Origin: Actinostola sp. cb2023
Lineage: Eukaryota > Cnidaria > Anthozoa > Actiniaria > Actinostolidae
Assembly (NCBI GenBank): GCA_033675265.1
Contig: JAUJYZ010000718.1
Coordinates: 30,001 to 94,000 of the forward strand
Length of the DNA: 64,000 nt
Reading direction: 5' to 3'
Shown: in pieces, positions 1-11,393 of the stretch
Layout of the letters: every line of letters starts with the position of its first letter
Numbering within the stretch: the stretch's first letter is position 1
Translations under genes and position numbers: made by a program
Notes under the pieces: model-generated
Database searches by the model: none
Seen by the model: the letters and a program-made list of their open reading frames with translations, nothing else
What the model was told of the DNA's origin: nothing

Positions 1-112
1 ATATGCGATAGCACGCGCGCTCTGATTGGCTTGTCAGTACCGTGTTAATAATATATGCGATAGCACGCGCGCTCTGATTGGCTTGTCAGTACCGTGTTAT
101 AAATAATATTAA
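1..112. repeat. 52-bp tandem duplication
   Basis: Two nearly identical 52-bp copies start at 1 and 53, each with a GC-rich core (GCACGCGCGCTCTGATTGGC) and ending CAGTACCGTGTT. A partial echo of the core (TCTGATTGGCTAAG) occurs near 483. The unit may continue to the left of the window. Confidence 0.85.
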
Positions 113-839
113 AACGAAATCAAACGACCATGTACAGCAATCCTGCCTTGTTGACGTCGGATCAGTGATGATTTTTGGTCAAAGTAGAAGTAAATGTATA
201 AAATGACAAACCAAAACAACGTAGGTAATAAAATATTTGATTTGTGCGATATTTCGACTAGACAAACTAGTCTTCATCAGGTACAAATGGATAGTTTACA
301 TGGTTGTAAAATATATATAGCACAAGCGGAAATGACGAAATAAAAAGATATATAGTGTAATGTTACAAGTGGGTGATAAAAGAGATAAAGATAAACTAAA
401 TACATATAAAAATAGAAAATAAATGGCTGAAAATATGAAATGAATGGGGGATTAGTAAGTTTCGTCGCGTTTGTAATTCTCGATTCTGATTGGCTAAGAA
501 GTGCAATTTTTTTTTTCATGAATGTTATTAATTGGTAATCATACGATTTCTCGTTCAATTTGAAAATAATTTGCATGAGTGTGTTTTTCAAAGAGTATCA
601 AAATTGCACGAGCCCGTAACTCGACTCTACGTACAAAAAGGACTAATTCACACCAAAACTTGTTTAGTTAAACTGGGTTTTTCTAGCTTCTATAATCTGA
701 GAGCATCTAATTTCACAACGGAATCAAACTATCTGGTATTTATACTATGCAACACAAAGGACAGTTTACCAGCAGTTTTGTGTCAAATGTTGCGTTGGTG
801 TTTGTATAAATAAATTTCTAAACCTGTTTCTAAACTACT
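113..839. other. no gene recognised
   Basis: AT-rich sequence. Open frames on both strands are short, compositionally biased and lack recognisable domains or convincing splice sites. I see nothing to annotate. Confidence 0.5.
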
Positions 840-1301
840 TTAGCCTCGGTGTGAACGGGGCAATATATAAACACGGTAAATACAACAAGCAAGGCTCAGG
901 TAACACTGCAGGGTGAAACACACAAAAATGAAAAAGATAAGAGCCTCAGCTGCGCAAACGAACGAAATAATAATTCCTCCTGAATGTCGTTGAACTCTAC
1001 TTGGTCTTGTAGTAAATGGATGATTGTTACACAATTGAAATGATATTTCTTCTCTCGAGGTTTAGGGTCTTTTTTTTCTCTCCAAGTTTTTTTCGCAAGT
1101 TATTTTTATAACTGAGTGTTGCACAATTCGATGAGTACTGACGTAACTGAAGAGACTGTTTATCAAGGCTTTGTTCAATTCAAAATGCGTAAAGTAAAAC
1201 GGGTACAAGGGAACACTTACGATACGATTGGAGGCTGTGGGCTTGAGCAAGACGACAAGCAAAGCTGCCACCATGAGGAGAACCGTTGCGACCTTCATCA
1301 T
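840..1301 (-). CDS. candidate small secreted peptide gene (two exons)
   Basis: On the minus strand a Met at 1301 opens 27 codons that look like a secretory signal peptide: a short basic start, a hydrophobic Leu/Val/Ala core, then KPTAS as a plausible cleavage region. This frame runs straight into a strong donor (GTAAGT) at 1220, in phase 0. Downstream, a consensus acceptor (CCCTGCAG) lets a phase-0 exon 905-840 follow, encoding 21 residues with three cysteines and a stop. The signal-peptide exon looks real. The second exon is only the best candidate I could find, because other acceptors exist (for example TTTGCGCAG near 950) and the true partner could lie outside the window. No family is recognised. 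It could be a secreted peptide of any kind, or just an orphan first exon. Confidence 0.25.
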
Positions 1302-1640
1302 TCTTCTTCGAGTGCAACCTATAAAGTTGATAATCCTTGCAGCGAGTTGAAGAGCTTTATACTCGTCGAGAATCTAACGAAAGAGAAAAGGATTTCTTGA
1401 GACGCTTCCCTATTGGTCGGAAAAAGCAATGAAGTGTTTCATGACGTCATGTGTAACATTACACAAGCTTCTTTTTTATTTGTATGTGTTTAGCTGCAAA
1501 TTGCCTTTAATTAAAATCTCCTACTAATCGCGTTCTAAGCTCCTTAGTAATACTAGGCTTTGTAAACACGATGAGGATATGCTCTCAAGTAGGTACCTTC
1601 TCACGGGGCCTTCATTACAACGATACTTGACCTTAAATAA
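1302..1640. other. no gene recognised
   Basis: This is where the promoter of the candidate minus-strand peptide gene would lie. I see no recognisable element. Confidence 0.4.
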
Positions 1641-1813
1641 ATTATGCTAATTACTAGCTACACTGTCACACTGAAGCTCTTTTGCTTCATTACTAACACA
1701 GGAAGCCCAAGCATTGTGGACTATTTATTATGCTAATTACTAGCTACACTGTCACACTGAAGCTCTTTTGCTTTATTACTAACACAGGAAGCCCAAGCAT
1801 TGTGGACTATTTA
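1641..1813. repeat. 86-bp tandem duplication
   Basis: Two copies, from 1641 and 1727, differ by about one base (TTTGCTTCATT versus TTTGCTTTATT). Each copy carries ACACAGGAAGCCCAAG, a motif that recurs across the window. Confidence 0.9.
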
Positions 1814-1907
1814 TGGCCGGATTTGAAATAAAATGCCTAAGATCGGTATCTTTGTACGTATTGTACAACTTCCATCGTTGCCTGGGAGAGCGACAGTTTA
1901 GGCGACT

Positions 1908-2190
1908 AAATATATACAGCTATTTCAAAGAAGGTTGTCTCGTGTTTCGTGCGTATTGCGCATTGCGCATTGCGTATTGCATAGTGTATTCGATGATTGA
2001 AATGCGTCTCATGCCACCACCATATATAGTGATTGGCTTCGATGGAAAGTTATTTGGTTTGTTGACATTTTGAGCTCAGTGAGTAGAAAAATGATTCTCA
2101 GTCTAGTAATCATATGCAAAACGCAATGTGCAATGCGCAATACGCTCGAAGCACGAGACAACGTTTTTTGAAATAGCTGTATACGGTTAG
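1908..2190. mobile_element. foldback MITE-like element
   Basis: Arms of roughly 55-60 bp are inverted complements. The left arm begins near ATACAGCTATTTCAAAGAAG and continues through GTTGTCTCGTG to a GCGCATTGCG tract. The right arm returns through GCAATGCGCAATACGC to GAAATAGCTGTATACGG. The loop carries no coding sequence. The superfamily is not determined. Confidence 0.7.
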
Positions 2191-2511
2191 ATCCATCACA
2201 AATTGCAACAGAAGCTGTGGAGGCGCATGCAGGAGTGCATGTTTTGTCTCCCTTCTCCCATCCACAGAAGGGTGGAGACGGGCTCTCTAGTCCCCCACTA
2301 AATTTCAGGATAGACAACAATTAATGTACGTTTCAGTGTTGGCCTAAAAAGCCAGACTTTATGATTGCAAGGTGGAAACTCAGTGATTAAATGAAAAGAA
2401 CGTACGCTCGACTGAAAAGAAATATGTTTAGCGTGTAACGTAAAAATTGTAATCCTGTAAATACAATGACTTTAGAACTCATTTCGTTTGATAATGGCGC
2501 CATGTCGACAT

Positions 2512-3942
2512 GTCGTTTTCGCATGAGTGGGAAAGTTACGGCGGGCGATTTTATATTTTACGCCCACTTCAAGATGGCGGATATTTCCGAGATAGACTGG
2601 AATCTACTAATATGGAGCAGCTCAACTTCCGGTGAATCGTCTTCGTATTTTCTTCGAGTTCACATAGAGTATTCTTGGTATTTTCTTTGTTGGCTAAACT
2701 GCAATTGCAATAAATGTTGAAGGTTATACATATTTGACGGAGAAATCGTGTCAAACAATCCGCAATTGTATGTATTTATATTGTCTGAAATAAAACTATC
2801 CAATGGTGATGAAGTTGGAGCTTATTTTCATTCACTTACTGCATGGCTATCTAACGGATTGTTCCCCTCAAAACACTTTAAATAAGATCCAGCTTTATGT
2901 GAATGTTTCTACTCATCGATCACTGCTGTAAAACGCTTGCTTTTTAGTGGGCGTAACTGATGCGAAGTGAGCTCACACTTTACGCCCACTAAAAAGCAAT
3001 CGTTTTAACGCAGTGATCGATGAGTAGAAACTTTCACATAAAGCAGGATCTTTTTTAAAGTGTTCTGAGGGGAACAATCCGTTGGATAGCCAGTAAGTAA
3101 ATGAAAATATGCAGTGGCTATTCGTACGGTAACCGTACGCCGACTCTGATTTTGTTATTCGTACCGTTGAATTATTTCTATGATTTTATGACAAGTTGAA
3201 GAAACGTATTGAATCCAAACTATCCTATCTTTGTTAAGACGTACAAAGCGATTCAGAACAGCTTTATAAATTTCGATGCCAAGTTTTGGTTTACGCTGGG
3301 CACAGTATACGAGACTGAATAAATTTAATTCTGGCGTGACACATCACTGCCGTACGAGTTATTCGTAGTTATTCGTACGAGTCGAATTTTTCCACGATTT
3401 CTGGAATAAAGCTTGTTTATCTTATGCCGCTGTCTTGATGTTTAGTTGTCTTACAATACTTACCGCTTTTAGGACTTCGCATTGGCATTGAACATTCTAC
3501 TCGCATACGAATACGGTAGCAAATGAGAGTCGAAAATAAAGCTCCAACTTCATCACAATGGATCGTTTTATTTCAGACACTGATAAATACATACAATTGC
3601 GGATTGTTTGCGACGATTTCTCCTCCAAATATGTATAACGACCTTCAACATTTATCGAAGAAAACAAAGAAAATGACAAGAATAACTCTGTGTGAACTCG
3701 TAGCTATAGAAATAGAAAATAATACGATTCACCGGAAGTTGAGCTGCTCTCATATTAGTAGATTCCAGGCCATCTCGGAAATATCCGCCATCTTGAAGTG
3801 GGCGTAAAATATAAAATCGCATAGCGCCGTATTGAAAGAGTTTGATTGGATGAGATGTATCTGCACGCTTTTTGATTGGTTCAGAAAGGAAGCCATTTGA
3901 GTGTCACGGTACCGTAGGTTTCCCACTCGTACAAAAACGACC
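2512..3942. mobile_element. nested foldback element, MITE family A (large copy)
   Basis: Outer inverted ends match: GTCGTTTTCGCATGAGTGGG on the left and CCCACTCGTACAAAAACGAC on the right. The outer arms cover about 2512-2825 and 3530-3942 and include GATGGCGGATATTTCCGAGA and its complement. Inside is an independent, nearly perfect hairpin at about 2829-3110, with GGGCGTAA/TTACGCCC near its apex. The right subterminal region (about 3820-3935) is the reverse complement of the 50.9-kb family A copy. No transposase frame is visible, so the copy is non-autonomous. Confidence 0.8.
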
Positions 3943-5169
3943 CTATTTTCAAGTTATAAGGTAATTTGTCGCTTGGTACTGACTCTATTTTTTAGTAGTT
4001 TTAACATAACGTAAAAGCTCTAGTTCAAATACGATATATATATTTTTTTTTCTGACGCCATACCGGTGCTCCAGGACTATACATGCAGAAAGTAATAAAA
4101 TCTGAGAAATTAAAACAGTCAAGTCAAAGTCATGATTTGAACCCCTTAATAAATATAAATAAATACACTTTTTAACTTAAATCAACTATTATTATTCAAA
4201 TCAGTGTGTATTGTAATTGTGTCTTTTTACGCTTGACGAAACCTTACGAACTACATTACTAACTATTACCATGGCCAAGCGACAAATTACTTTATAACTT
4301 ACAAATGTATCTGCCGTCATAGAAATTACAGAAATCGGTTTTCAAACATTTCGGAGGCATATCTTTCTTTAAAATGAATAAAGAAAACATACCTTTTAAA
4401 ATACCTTAAAATGTTGCAGTTAATGATAGGTTGATCCTTTTTTTAAATGCTGGACTAGAAGTCTCCAATATTTCTTACGTCATCAATCGGCTTATGCCGA
4501 CTCTGCAATTAATACGCTAATTGCTTGGCTTTGCTTTAGCTCTCTCTCAAGCTTCAAAGACATTAACACAACGTAAAAGTCAAGGTTTTTATTGAAGCGG
4601 CCGCTAATGCCGTCATATATCACAACAAGAGAAAATGAGGGATTTGTCGATGAAACCAATTCAAAAATGAAGGAAAATGTTTTTTATTAAGCAGATACTT
4701 CGAAAAGGAAAGAGATATACTCAGGTTGTAATTTAATTCAGGTATGTTTTCACTGGGACAATTTATTTGACAGATATCTGTCAGTTTATTTATGTAATCT
4801 CTCGTAGCACACAACAGACTTTCGTAAAGGACTATAAATTGCAGAGTTTTGAAGAAATTCCCATCGTTTTCGAAATAAATAAAGTTTATTTTTTAGCGTT
4901 CGCCCACCGCTGCATGTTTGCTCAGTGCTGAATCAAAAAAAAACATTTTCCTTCGTCGACAAACATTGCGCCGTTGGACGCCATTTGACACTCAAACGGA
5001 AACGGAAGTAAGTTTTCCTTTACGTCCGCATGCTAAAAATAACTCAAGTACGATTCACATATCCCAAGGCCATGACTGGCAGATTCACACTACCAAAATG
5101 TGGAAAATGACTGCCTCAAAACCGAATTGAACCTCGACTCCAGTTTCCTATCATCTCGTTATGACAACT
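3943..5169. other. no gene recognised
   Basis: AT-rich unique-looking sequence. I see no coding domain, splice pattern or strong repeat in it. Confidence 0.5.
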
Positions 5170-5735
5170 CATTATTGTATATTTATATATATCATAGTAG
5201 TTTAGTATACAGCAATATGCAGAAATTCTGATCCATTTGACAAAAATGCATATATATCAAAAACCTACTTAAAATTATGGGATGGCTACGCTGATATTTT
5301 TTTCTAGTTGTCTGCCAGCAAGGCTTTATGGAAAAAATATCAGCGTAGCCATCCCATAATTTTAAGTAGGTTTTTGATATATATATGTATTTTAGTCAAA
5401 AGGATCAGAATTTCAGCATATTGCTGTATTTATATATATCATAGTAGTTTAGTATATTTATATACAGCAATATGCAGAAATTCTGATCCTTTTGACTAAA
5501 ATACATATATATATCAAAAACCTACTTAAAATTATGGGATGGCTACGCTGATATTTTTTTCTAGTTGTCTGCCAGCAAGGCTTTATGGAAAAAATATCAT
5601 GGAAGTTATCCCATGGTTTTAAGTAGGTCTTTGATATATGTGTATTGTAGTCAACTAGGATCAGAATTTCTGCATATTGCTTTATATCATAGTAGTAGTT
5701 TAGTATATTTATATATATCATAGTCGGTTTAGTTT
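5170..5735. mobile_element. two tandem copies of a foldback element
   Basis: Each copy is a hairpin of about 280 bp. The arms carry CAAAAACCTACTTAAAATTA, then GGGATGGCTACGCTGATA, and their complements. They surround a short loop containing CTGCCAGCAAGGCTTTATGG. The first copy covers about 5170-5460 and the second about 5445-5735, sharing the outer TATATCATAGTAGTTTAG segment. The right arm of the second copy has diverged (CATGGAAGTTATCCCATGG). Confidence 0.75.
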
Positions 5736-5789
5736 TTCTTTTTAATTATTGTAAATCCTGATGAGTTTTTAATACCGTGTCAAAATAAT

Positions 5790-6255
5790 CATTCATTCAT
5801 TCATCCATCCATCCATCCATCCATTCATCCATCCATTCATCCATCCATCCATCCATCCATTCATCCATCCATTCATCCATCCATTCACCATCCATTCATC
5901 CATTCATTCATTCATTCGTTCGTTCATTCATGCATTCGTTCGTTCGTTCATCCATTCATCCATTCATTCATCCATTCATCCATTCATCCATTCATCCATT
6001 CATCCATTCATCCATTCATCCATTCATTCATTCGTTCGTTCGTTCGTTCGTTCGTTCGTTCGTTCGTTCGTTCGTTCGTTCATTCGTTCGTTCGTTCGTT
6101 CGTTCGTTCGTTCATCCATCCATCCATTCATCCATCCATTCATTCATCCATTCATTCATTCATTCATTCATTCATTCATTCATTCATTCATTCATTCATT
6201 CATTCATTCATTCATTCATTCATTCATTCATTCATTCATGCATTCATTCGTTCGA
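5790..6255. repeat. ATTC-type tetranucleotide array
   Basis: Interleaved runs of CATT, CATC and CGTT tetramers cover about 465 bp. The long open frame of His/Ser/Ile/Phe/Arg repeats across it is a product of the repeat. It lies just beyond the 3' end of the minus-strand discoidin gene. Confidence 0.95.
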
Positions 6256-6349
6256 CTGACAAAGAGGGACCTGGGAAGATGACAGTCTTGTTAGTCTACT
6301 TTGGTATTACATTATATGACGTCGTTCTAGTATTTTGTGCTCGGTTCTG

Positions 6350-8555
6350 TTAAGCATCACAGCCGTAGAGTTCAACACGAAGTGCACTGCGAAAAAACTT
6401 TGTCACTGGATAGAAACGAACAAACAGTGCTACAAACGGTTGAGCGATGTCGTGGGAGATCACTGTGTATCTATTGCTGTTTGCCAGGAACACCTGAGAA
6501 AAATAACATAAACGAATGGTTTATAAACACCACCAAAACGTCTTAGTAGGGTAGGGTGAGGGTGTTTTGATCGGGCTGATAATAACCTGTGGGAACAATA
6601 TGCAACATGTTCTCTAACCAAGGCTTCAGCAAAGCTTTTGGAGGTTAAGCTCTAGATGAACAACTCAGATAACACTAAAGTTAAGAAAAACCCAGCAAGG
6701 AGTAGGTAGGTGCTGGCCTAGAATGCTGTCCGCTCTTATATACGCATGTACCATCATGCATTTCGCTCACGACGTGATGCTCTTATATACGCATGTACCA
6801 TCATGCATTTCGCTCACGACGTGATGCTCTTATATACGCATGTACCATCATGCATTTCGCTCACGACGTGATGCTCTTATATACGCATGTACCATCATGC
6901 ATTTCGCTCACGACGTTATGCTCTTATATACGCATGTACCATCATGCATTTCGCTCACGACGTGATGCTCATGCGGCCGCAAGGTCTTTGTGTAGCTGCA
7001 CAAATGTCCTGGGTATTGTTTTTTTAAATGTAAAAACAATACATATGCATAGAACGACAATAGAACAATAGCCAGGACTTTTGTGCAGCGACACGAAGAC
7101 CTGACCCATGTGCCGTCAAAATAATAATTTCTGTCTAGCTTCATTAGCATTCGTATTACAGAAATGTATCATTGTAGTGTAAAACCGTTTACCTCAATGA
7201 AATCGTTCGTTTGATATGCTTTCCATTGGTTTCCATTCAGACTGTACTTTAGTACGTAACTAGTCGTCCACCAGTCGTGTTCTGGATTAGCTTGCGTCGC
7301 TACACGAGTTATGAGCCTTGCACGTGGAGCAAGGTTGATTTGAAGGTAAGGTTTAGGATCTAGAAGTCCAGGCACCCACGAAGAGGAGCCATTCAGACGA
7401 CCAAGCTTTGGTTTAAACGTTTTAAACGGGATCCACATGCCTTCACTGGACGCCGTCATTTGTGAGTCTGGGATGCGACCGTCCGATATGCCAATGGCAG
7501 GGGAGCTGCAGACTTAGGAAACAATACAGTCAGAAATTTTCGTTGAACTCGTTCCTGGTGCATATAGACTGATTACATTGCTCTTAATGTTGCACCGTGT
7601 GTCTGTACCTTAAGTAAGAACGGATCTGTCTGTCTGACTGTCTGACTGACTGTCTGTCTGTCTGTCTACTAACTGACTGACCGTCTGACTCTCTGACTGA
7701 CTCTCTGACTGTCTGTCTGACTGTCTGTCTGACTGTCTGTCTACTAACTGACTGACCGTCTGACTGTCTGTCTGACTGACTGTCTGACTGTCTGTCTGAC
7801 TGTCTGTCTGACTGTCTACTGACTGACTGACTGTCTGACTGTCTGACTGACTGTCTGACTGTCTGTCTACTAACTGACTGACCGTCTGACTGTCTGTCTG
7901 ACTGACTGTCTGACTGTCTGTCTGTCTGACTGTCTGTCTGACTGTCTGTCTGTCTGTATACTAACTGACTGACCGTCTGACTGTCTGTCTGACTGACTGT
8001 CTAACTGTCTGACTGTCTGTCTGTCTGTCTGTCTACTAACTGGCTGGATGTTTGACTAACTGTCTGACTGACTGAGTGTCTGTCTGTCTGTTTGTCTGAC
8101 TAACTGACTGTCTGTCTGTTATCTAAAAAGTTACCTTCACATAGTTCCCCAGTGTAGTCCTTTCTACAAAAACACTTGTACCCAGGACTCTGCGGTATAT
8201 TAACGCACGTTGCTTTATTCTTACAAGGCGCCTTGTTCTTGTAGCAAGACCCTAACGGTCGGTAAAGATGTTCCAAATAGACCGCACTTGGTGTATAGAC
8301 GAAATGCTCTGGGTTAGTGACGCGTGTTCTGTCACTGAGCTCACAGGTACTGGTAGTGAACTTGTAGTTAATACTGTAGCAGTTAGGGTCGTTATCACAG
8401 GCCATGATACACGTTGTTACTTGCTTTCCTGGGAGGATTCTGTACGTGTGTTGTGTCAGGGTGTACTCGTTGATTGACGCGACTGAGCGACAGTCATCTT
8501 GAGTGCTTGCTTTGATTGCTTGGCTTAACGTTATTATGAAGAGAATAACCACCAT
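6350..8555 (-). CDS. secreted PAN/apple-EGF-F5/8C (discoidin) protein, 3 exons
   Basis: The coding exons on the minus strand are 8555-8135, 7512-7193 and 6493-6350, with GT-AG borders and phases 1 and 0. They give 294 residues. Residues 1-17 form a signal peptide. Residues about 20-98 are a cysteine-containing PAN/apple-like module (CRS...CIMACDNDPNCYSINY...CELS). Residues about 102-140 are an EGF-like module with six cysteines (CYKNKAPC...CVN...YKCFCRKDYTGELC). The rest is an F5/8 type C domain, from CSSPAIGISDGRIPDSQMTA through SLNGNQWKAYQ to the terminal SALRVELYGC. The protein should be extracellular, with carbohydrate, phospholipid or matrix binding through the discoidin fold. Similar modular proteins (lactadherin/EDIL3-like) are numerous in cnidarians, and the exact ortholog is unknown. 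The initiator Met lies in the first unit of a 38-bp minisatellite. Intron 1 is a CTGT/CTGA array and intron 2 holds a 47-bp minisatellite and a hairpin. Confidence 0.85.
6734..6971. repeat. 47-bp minisatellite, 5 copies
   Basis: Units start at 6734, 6781, 6828, 6875 and 6922. Each contains TCTTATATACGCATGTACCA and CATTTCGCTCACGACG. Copies are almost identical. The array lies in intron 2 of the discoidin gene. Confidence 0.95.
6982..7102. mobile_element. short inverted-repeat element
   Basis: About 30-bp arms (AGGTCTTTGTGTAGCTGCAC and its near complement GTGCAGCGACACGAAGACCT, then TGTCCTGG/CCAGGACT) enclose about 60 bp. This is MITE-like and lies in intron 2 of the discoidin gene. Confidence 0.6.
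7626..8120. repeat. CTGT/CTGA tetranucleotide array
   Basis: About 495 bp of mixed CTGT and CTGA tetramers with periodic CTACTAACTGACTGACCG interruptions, which suggest a higher-order repeat. It fills most of intron 1 of the discoidin gene. Confidence 0.95.
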
Positions 8556-9969
8556 ACTGTGAACAAAGTTAATACACCTAGTATAACCACCATACCGTGA
8601 ACAAAGTTAATACACCTAGTATAACCACCATACTGTGAACAAAGTTAATACACCTAGTATAACCACCATACCGTGAACAAAGTTAATACACCTAGTATAA
8701 CCACCATACTGTGAACAAAGTTAATACACCTAGTATAACCACCATACTGTGAACAAAGTTAATACACCTAGTATAACCACCATACTGTGAACAAAGTTAA
8801 TACACCTAGTATAACCACCATACCGTGAACAAAGTTAATACACCTAGTATAACCACCATACTGTGAACAAAGTTAATACACCTAGTATAACCACCATACT
8901 GTGAACAAAGTTAATACACCTAGTATAACCACCATACTGTGAACAAAGTTAATACACCTAGTATAACCACCATACTGTGAACAAAGTTAATACACCTAGT
9001 ATAACCACCATACTGTGAACAAAGTTAATACACCTAGTATAACCACCATACTGTGAACAAAGTTAATACACCTAGTATAACCACCATACTGTGAACAAAG
9101 TTAATACACCTAGTATAACCACCATACTGTGAACAAAGTTAATACACCTAGTATAACCACCATACTGTGAACAAAGTTAATACACCTAGTATAACCACCA
9201 TACTGTGAACAAAGTTAATACACCTAGTATAACCACCATACCGTGAACAAAGTTAATACACCTAGTATAACCACCATACTGTGAACAAAGTTAATACACC
9301 TAGTATAACCACCATACCGTGAACAAAGTTAATACACCTAGTATAACCACCATACTGTGAACAAAGTTAATACACCTAGTATAACCACCATACCGTGAAC
9401 AAAGTTAATACACCTAGTATAACCACCATACCGTGAACAAAGTTAATACACCTAGTATAACCACCATACCGTGAACAAAGTTAATACACCTAGTATAACC
9501 ACCATACCGTGAACAAAGTTAATACACCTAGTATAACCACCATACTGTGAACAAAGTTAATACACCTAGTATAACCACCATACTGTGAACAAAGTTAATA
9601 CACCTAGTATAACCACCATACTGTGAACAAAGTTAATACACCTAGTATAACCACCATACTGTGAACAAAGTTAATACACCTAGTATAACCACCATACCGT
9701 GAACAAAGTTAATACACCTAGTATAACCACCATACTGTGAACAAAGTTAATACACCTAGTATAACCACCATACCGTGAACAAAGTTAATACACCTAGTAT
9801 AACCACCATACCGTGAACAAAGTTAATACACCTAGTATAAACCACCATACCGTGAACAAAGTTAATACACCTAGTATAACCACCATACTGTGAACAAAGT
9901 TAATACACCTAGTATAACCACCATACCGTGAACAAAGTTAATACACCTAGTATAACCACCATACCGTGA
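8545..9969. repeat. 38-bp minisatellite, about 37 copies
   Basis: The unit reads ATAACCACCATACTGTGAAC then AAAGTTAATACACCTAGT, with a period of 38. The only common variant is one C/T position (CCATACTGTG or CCATACCGTG), and one unit carries an extra A near 9840. On the minus strand the unit contains TTTGTTCACAG followed by TATGGTGG. The gene-proximal unit supplies the ATG of the discoidin gene. Confidence 0.95.
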
Positions 9970-9984
9970 AAAAAGTTATCATAC

Positions 9985-10050
9985 AACAACAACAACAACA
10001 ACTTTATTACCATAAAATGACGAAAATGTACAAACTTAGAAAAGGAAGCC
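9985..10050 (-). mobile_element. retroposon 3' tail with (CAA)n
   Basis: A CAA run joins ACTTTATTACCATAAAATG. Read on the minus strand this is AATAAAGT followed by a trinucleotide tail, the layout of a SINE/LINE 3' end. Only the tail is visible. Confidence 0.4.
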
Positions 10051-10460
10051 TGATTACAGGTAAAAGTTACTCTAGCTGAGTAACTACTAGTATCACTAGT
10101 ATCACCTAATAGAAAGACCCTCTCGTTCAACACCAGGGCTGTCGTTCTGCTAAGAGTCATGTAGGATTTTTTCTGCTAGTTTCTTTTCAGAAACATGAAC
10201 AGCAGAAAATGTATTTTGTTTTTGCTCCCGTGAAAATAGTGCGAGCGGTTTTAGTAGCGTATTGCATTGGGGAATTCAACAACACCCTCTTCCCCTTGGT
10301 TTTTCAATGAAATAGAGTACACATAGTAGACGACCTTTTATATACTTTTTATAGCGTGAAACTGATCGAACTTTGAGTCAGTACTTTGCATTTAAATTCT
10401 ACAAACATTGATTTGAGCATTGATTTAAAAAAGCGCATTTGCTTTCGATTTCTTGCTGGT
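10051..10460. other. no gene recognised
   Basis: Any upstream exon or promoter of the minus-strand discoidin gene would lie here or further right. I could not pick out a specific site. Confidence 0.4.
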
Positions 10461-10645
10461 TATTTGAGAATCCATTTGAGTGTCATCGATGGCTGATTGC
10501 ATGGGAAGCCATTTAAGTGTCATTCACATTATATATATAGTTGAGTGGGAAACCATTTCAATGTCATTTTATATTATATAATAGTTCTGTCAGTAGAAAA
10601 CAATTTCAGTGTCATCCATGGTTGATTACATGGGAAGCCATTTAA
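10461..10645. repeat. degenerate GGAAGCCATTT satellite, block 1
   Basis: Alternating half-units GGAAGCCATTTAAGTGTCAT and GGGAAACCATTTCAATGTCA are separated by ATCGATGG or AT-rich spacers. Copies are diverged. Block 2 is at 11394-11660. Confidence 0.8.
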
Positions 10646-11393
10646 ATGTCACTGCTGCTAGTACTGCAGTTACAGCTATTTTTACGCATTCAAGTGCAGT
10701 TTGTTCTTCGCTGACAACTGCAGTTGATTAAAGCCTGATTGTAACTCTCGCAAGCTTGAGGGATCATATTTAAGGGGTCGATCTCTTCCGCAAGACACAT
10801 GCACGCTCTTATGCTTGTGGTTATGCTCGCGTCGGTAGTTAGCGCCAGGACTGGCTTCCATATTTACTGGCGGTGCCAGCTAGAATCGAAACGTCAAACT
10901 ACAATTCAAAGCTCAAGTACTTTCAGAAATATCTGAAAAATATTTCAAAATTCGAGCTTACCTTAATCGATGCGTTTCTTCAATTAAAGCGTACTAAAAC
11001 CTGAGACGTAGGTCGCGCATGGTTTCTGCCGACTGAATGTTTTCATTAGAATAAAGCTATCTCTTGAACAATTAGCCCTGATAATGTGTAACAATATATC
11101 TAACTGTAACTGACGATAGTTTATTCAGTCGGCGCAAAGTGAGAAAGTTCAATATTTGAGTTGCGCGTATATTGTGATTATAGTGAAACCCTATTGTTGG
11201 TGTCGAAAGCTGAAGATACTTTGAAATAATACCAATTGTAAGAGAAACAATTTGGTTAAGTAGGGAAGTCAGTTTTTATTGTTTAGGATCATGACTGACT
11301 TCACGCAGAGTTTTACATGTGAAACGACAAAGAACGAGCTATACCATGATTGCGCGCCTTCGGCATAATGTCGTATCATTCGACATTGATAGT
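10646..11393. other. sequence between two satellite blocks
   Basis: About 750 bp with no recognisable coding or repeat content. It may be an insertion that split one satellite array. No terminal repeats are evident. Confidence 0.4.

Noticed and set aside
5930..6259. 109-codon His/Ser/Ile/Phe frame
   Set aside because: Product of the ATTC-type tetranucleotide array.
8268..8477. 69-codon plus-strand frame
   Set aside because: Antisense shadow of exon 1 of the discoidin gene.
8545..9969. Regular 38-bp array resembling a CRISPR locus
   Set aside because: There are no unique spacers, units are contiguous, and the genome is animal.
9909..10160. 83-codon minus-strand frame ending in the 38-bp array
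   Set aside because: It reads through a retroposon tail into the satellite. No domain and no splice support.
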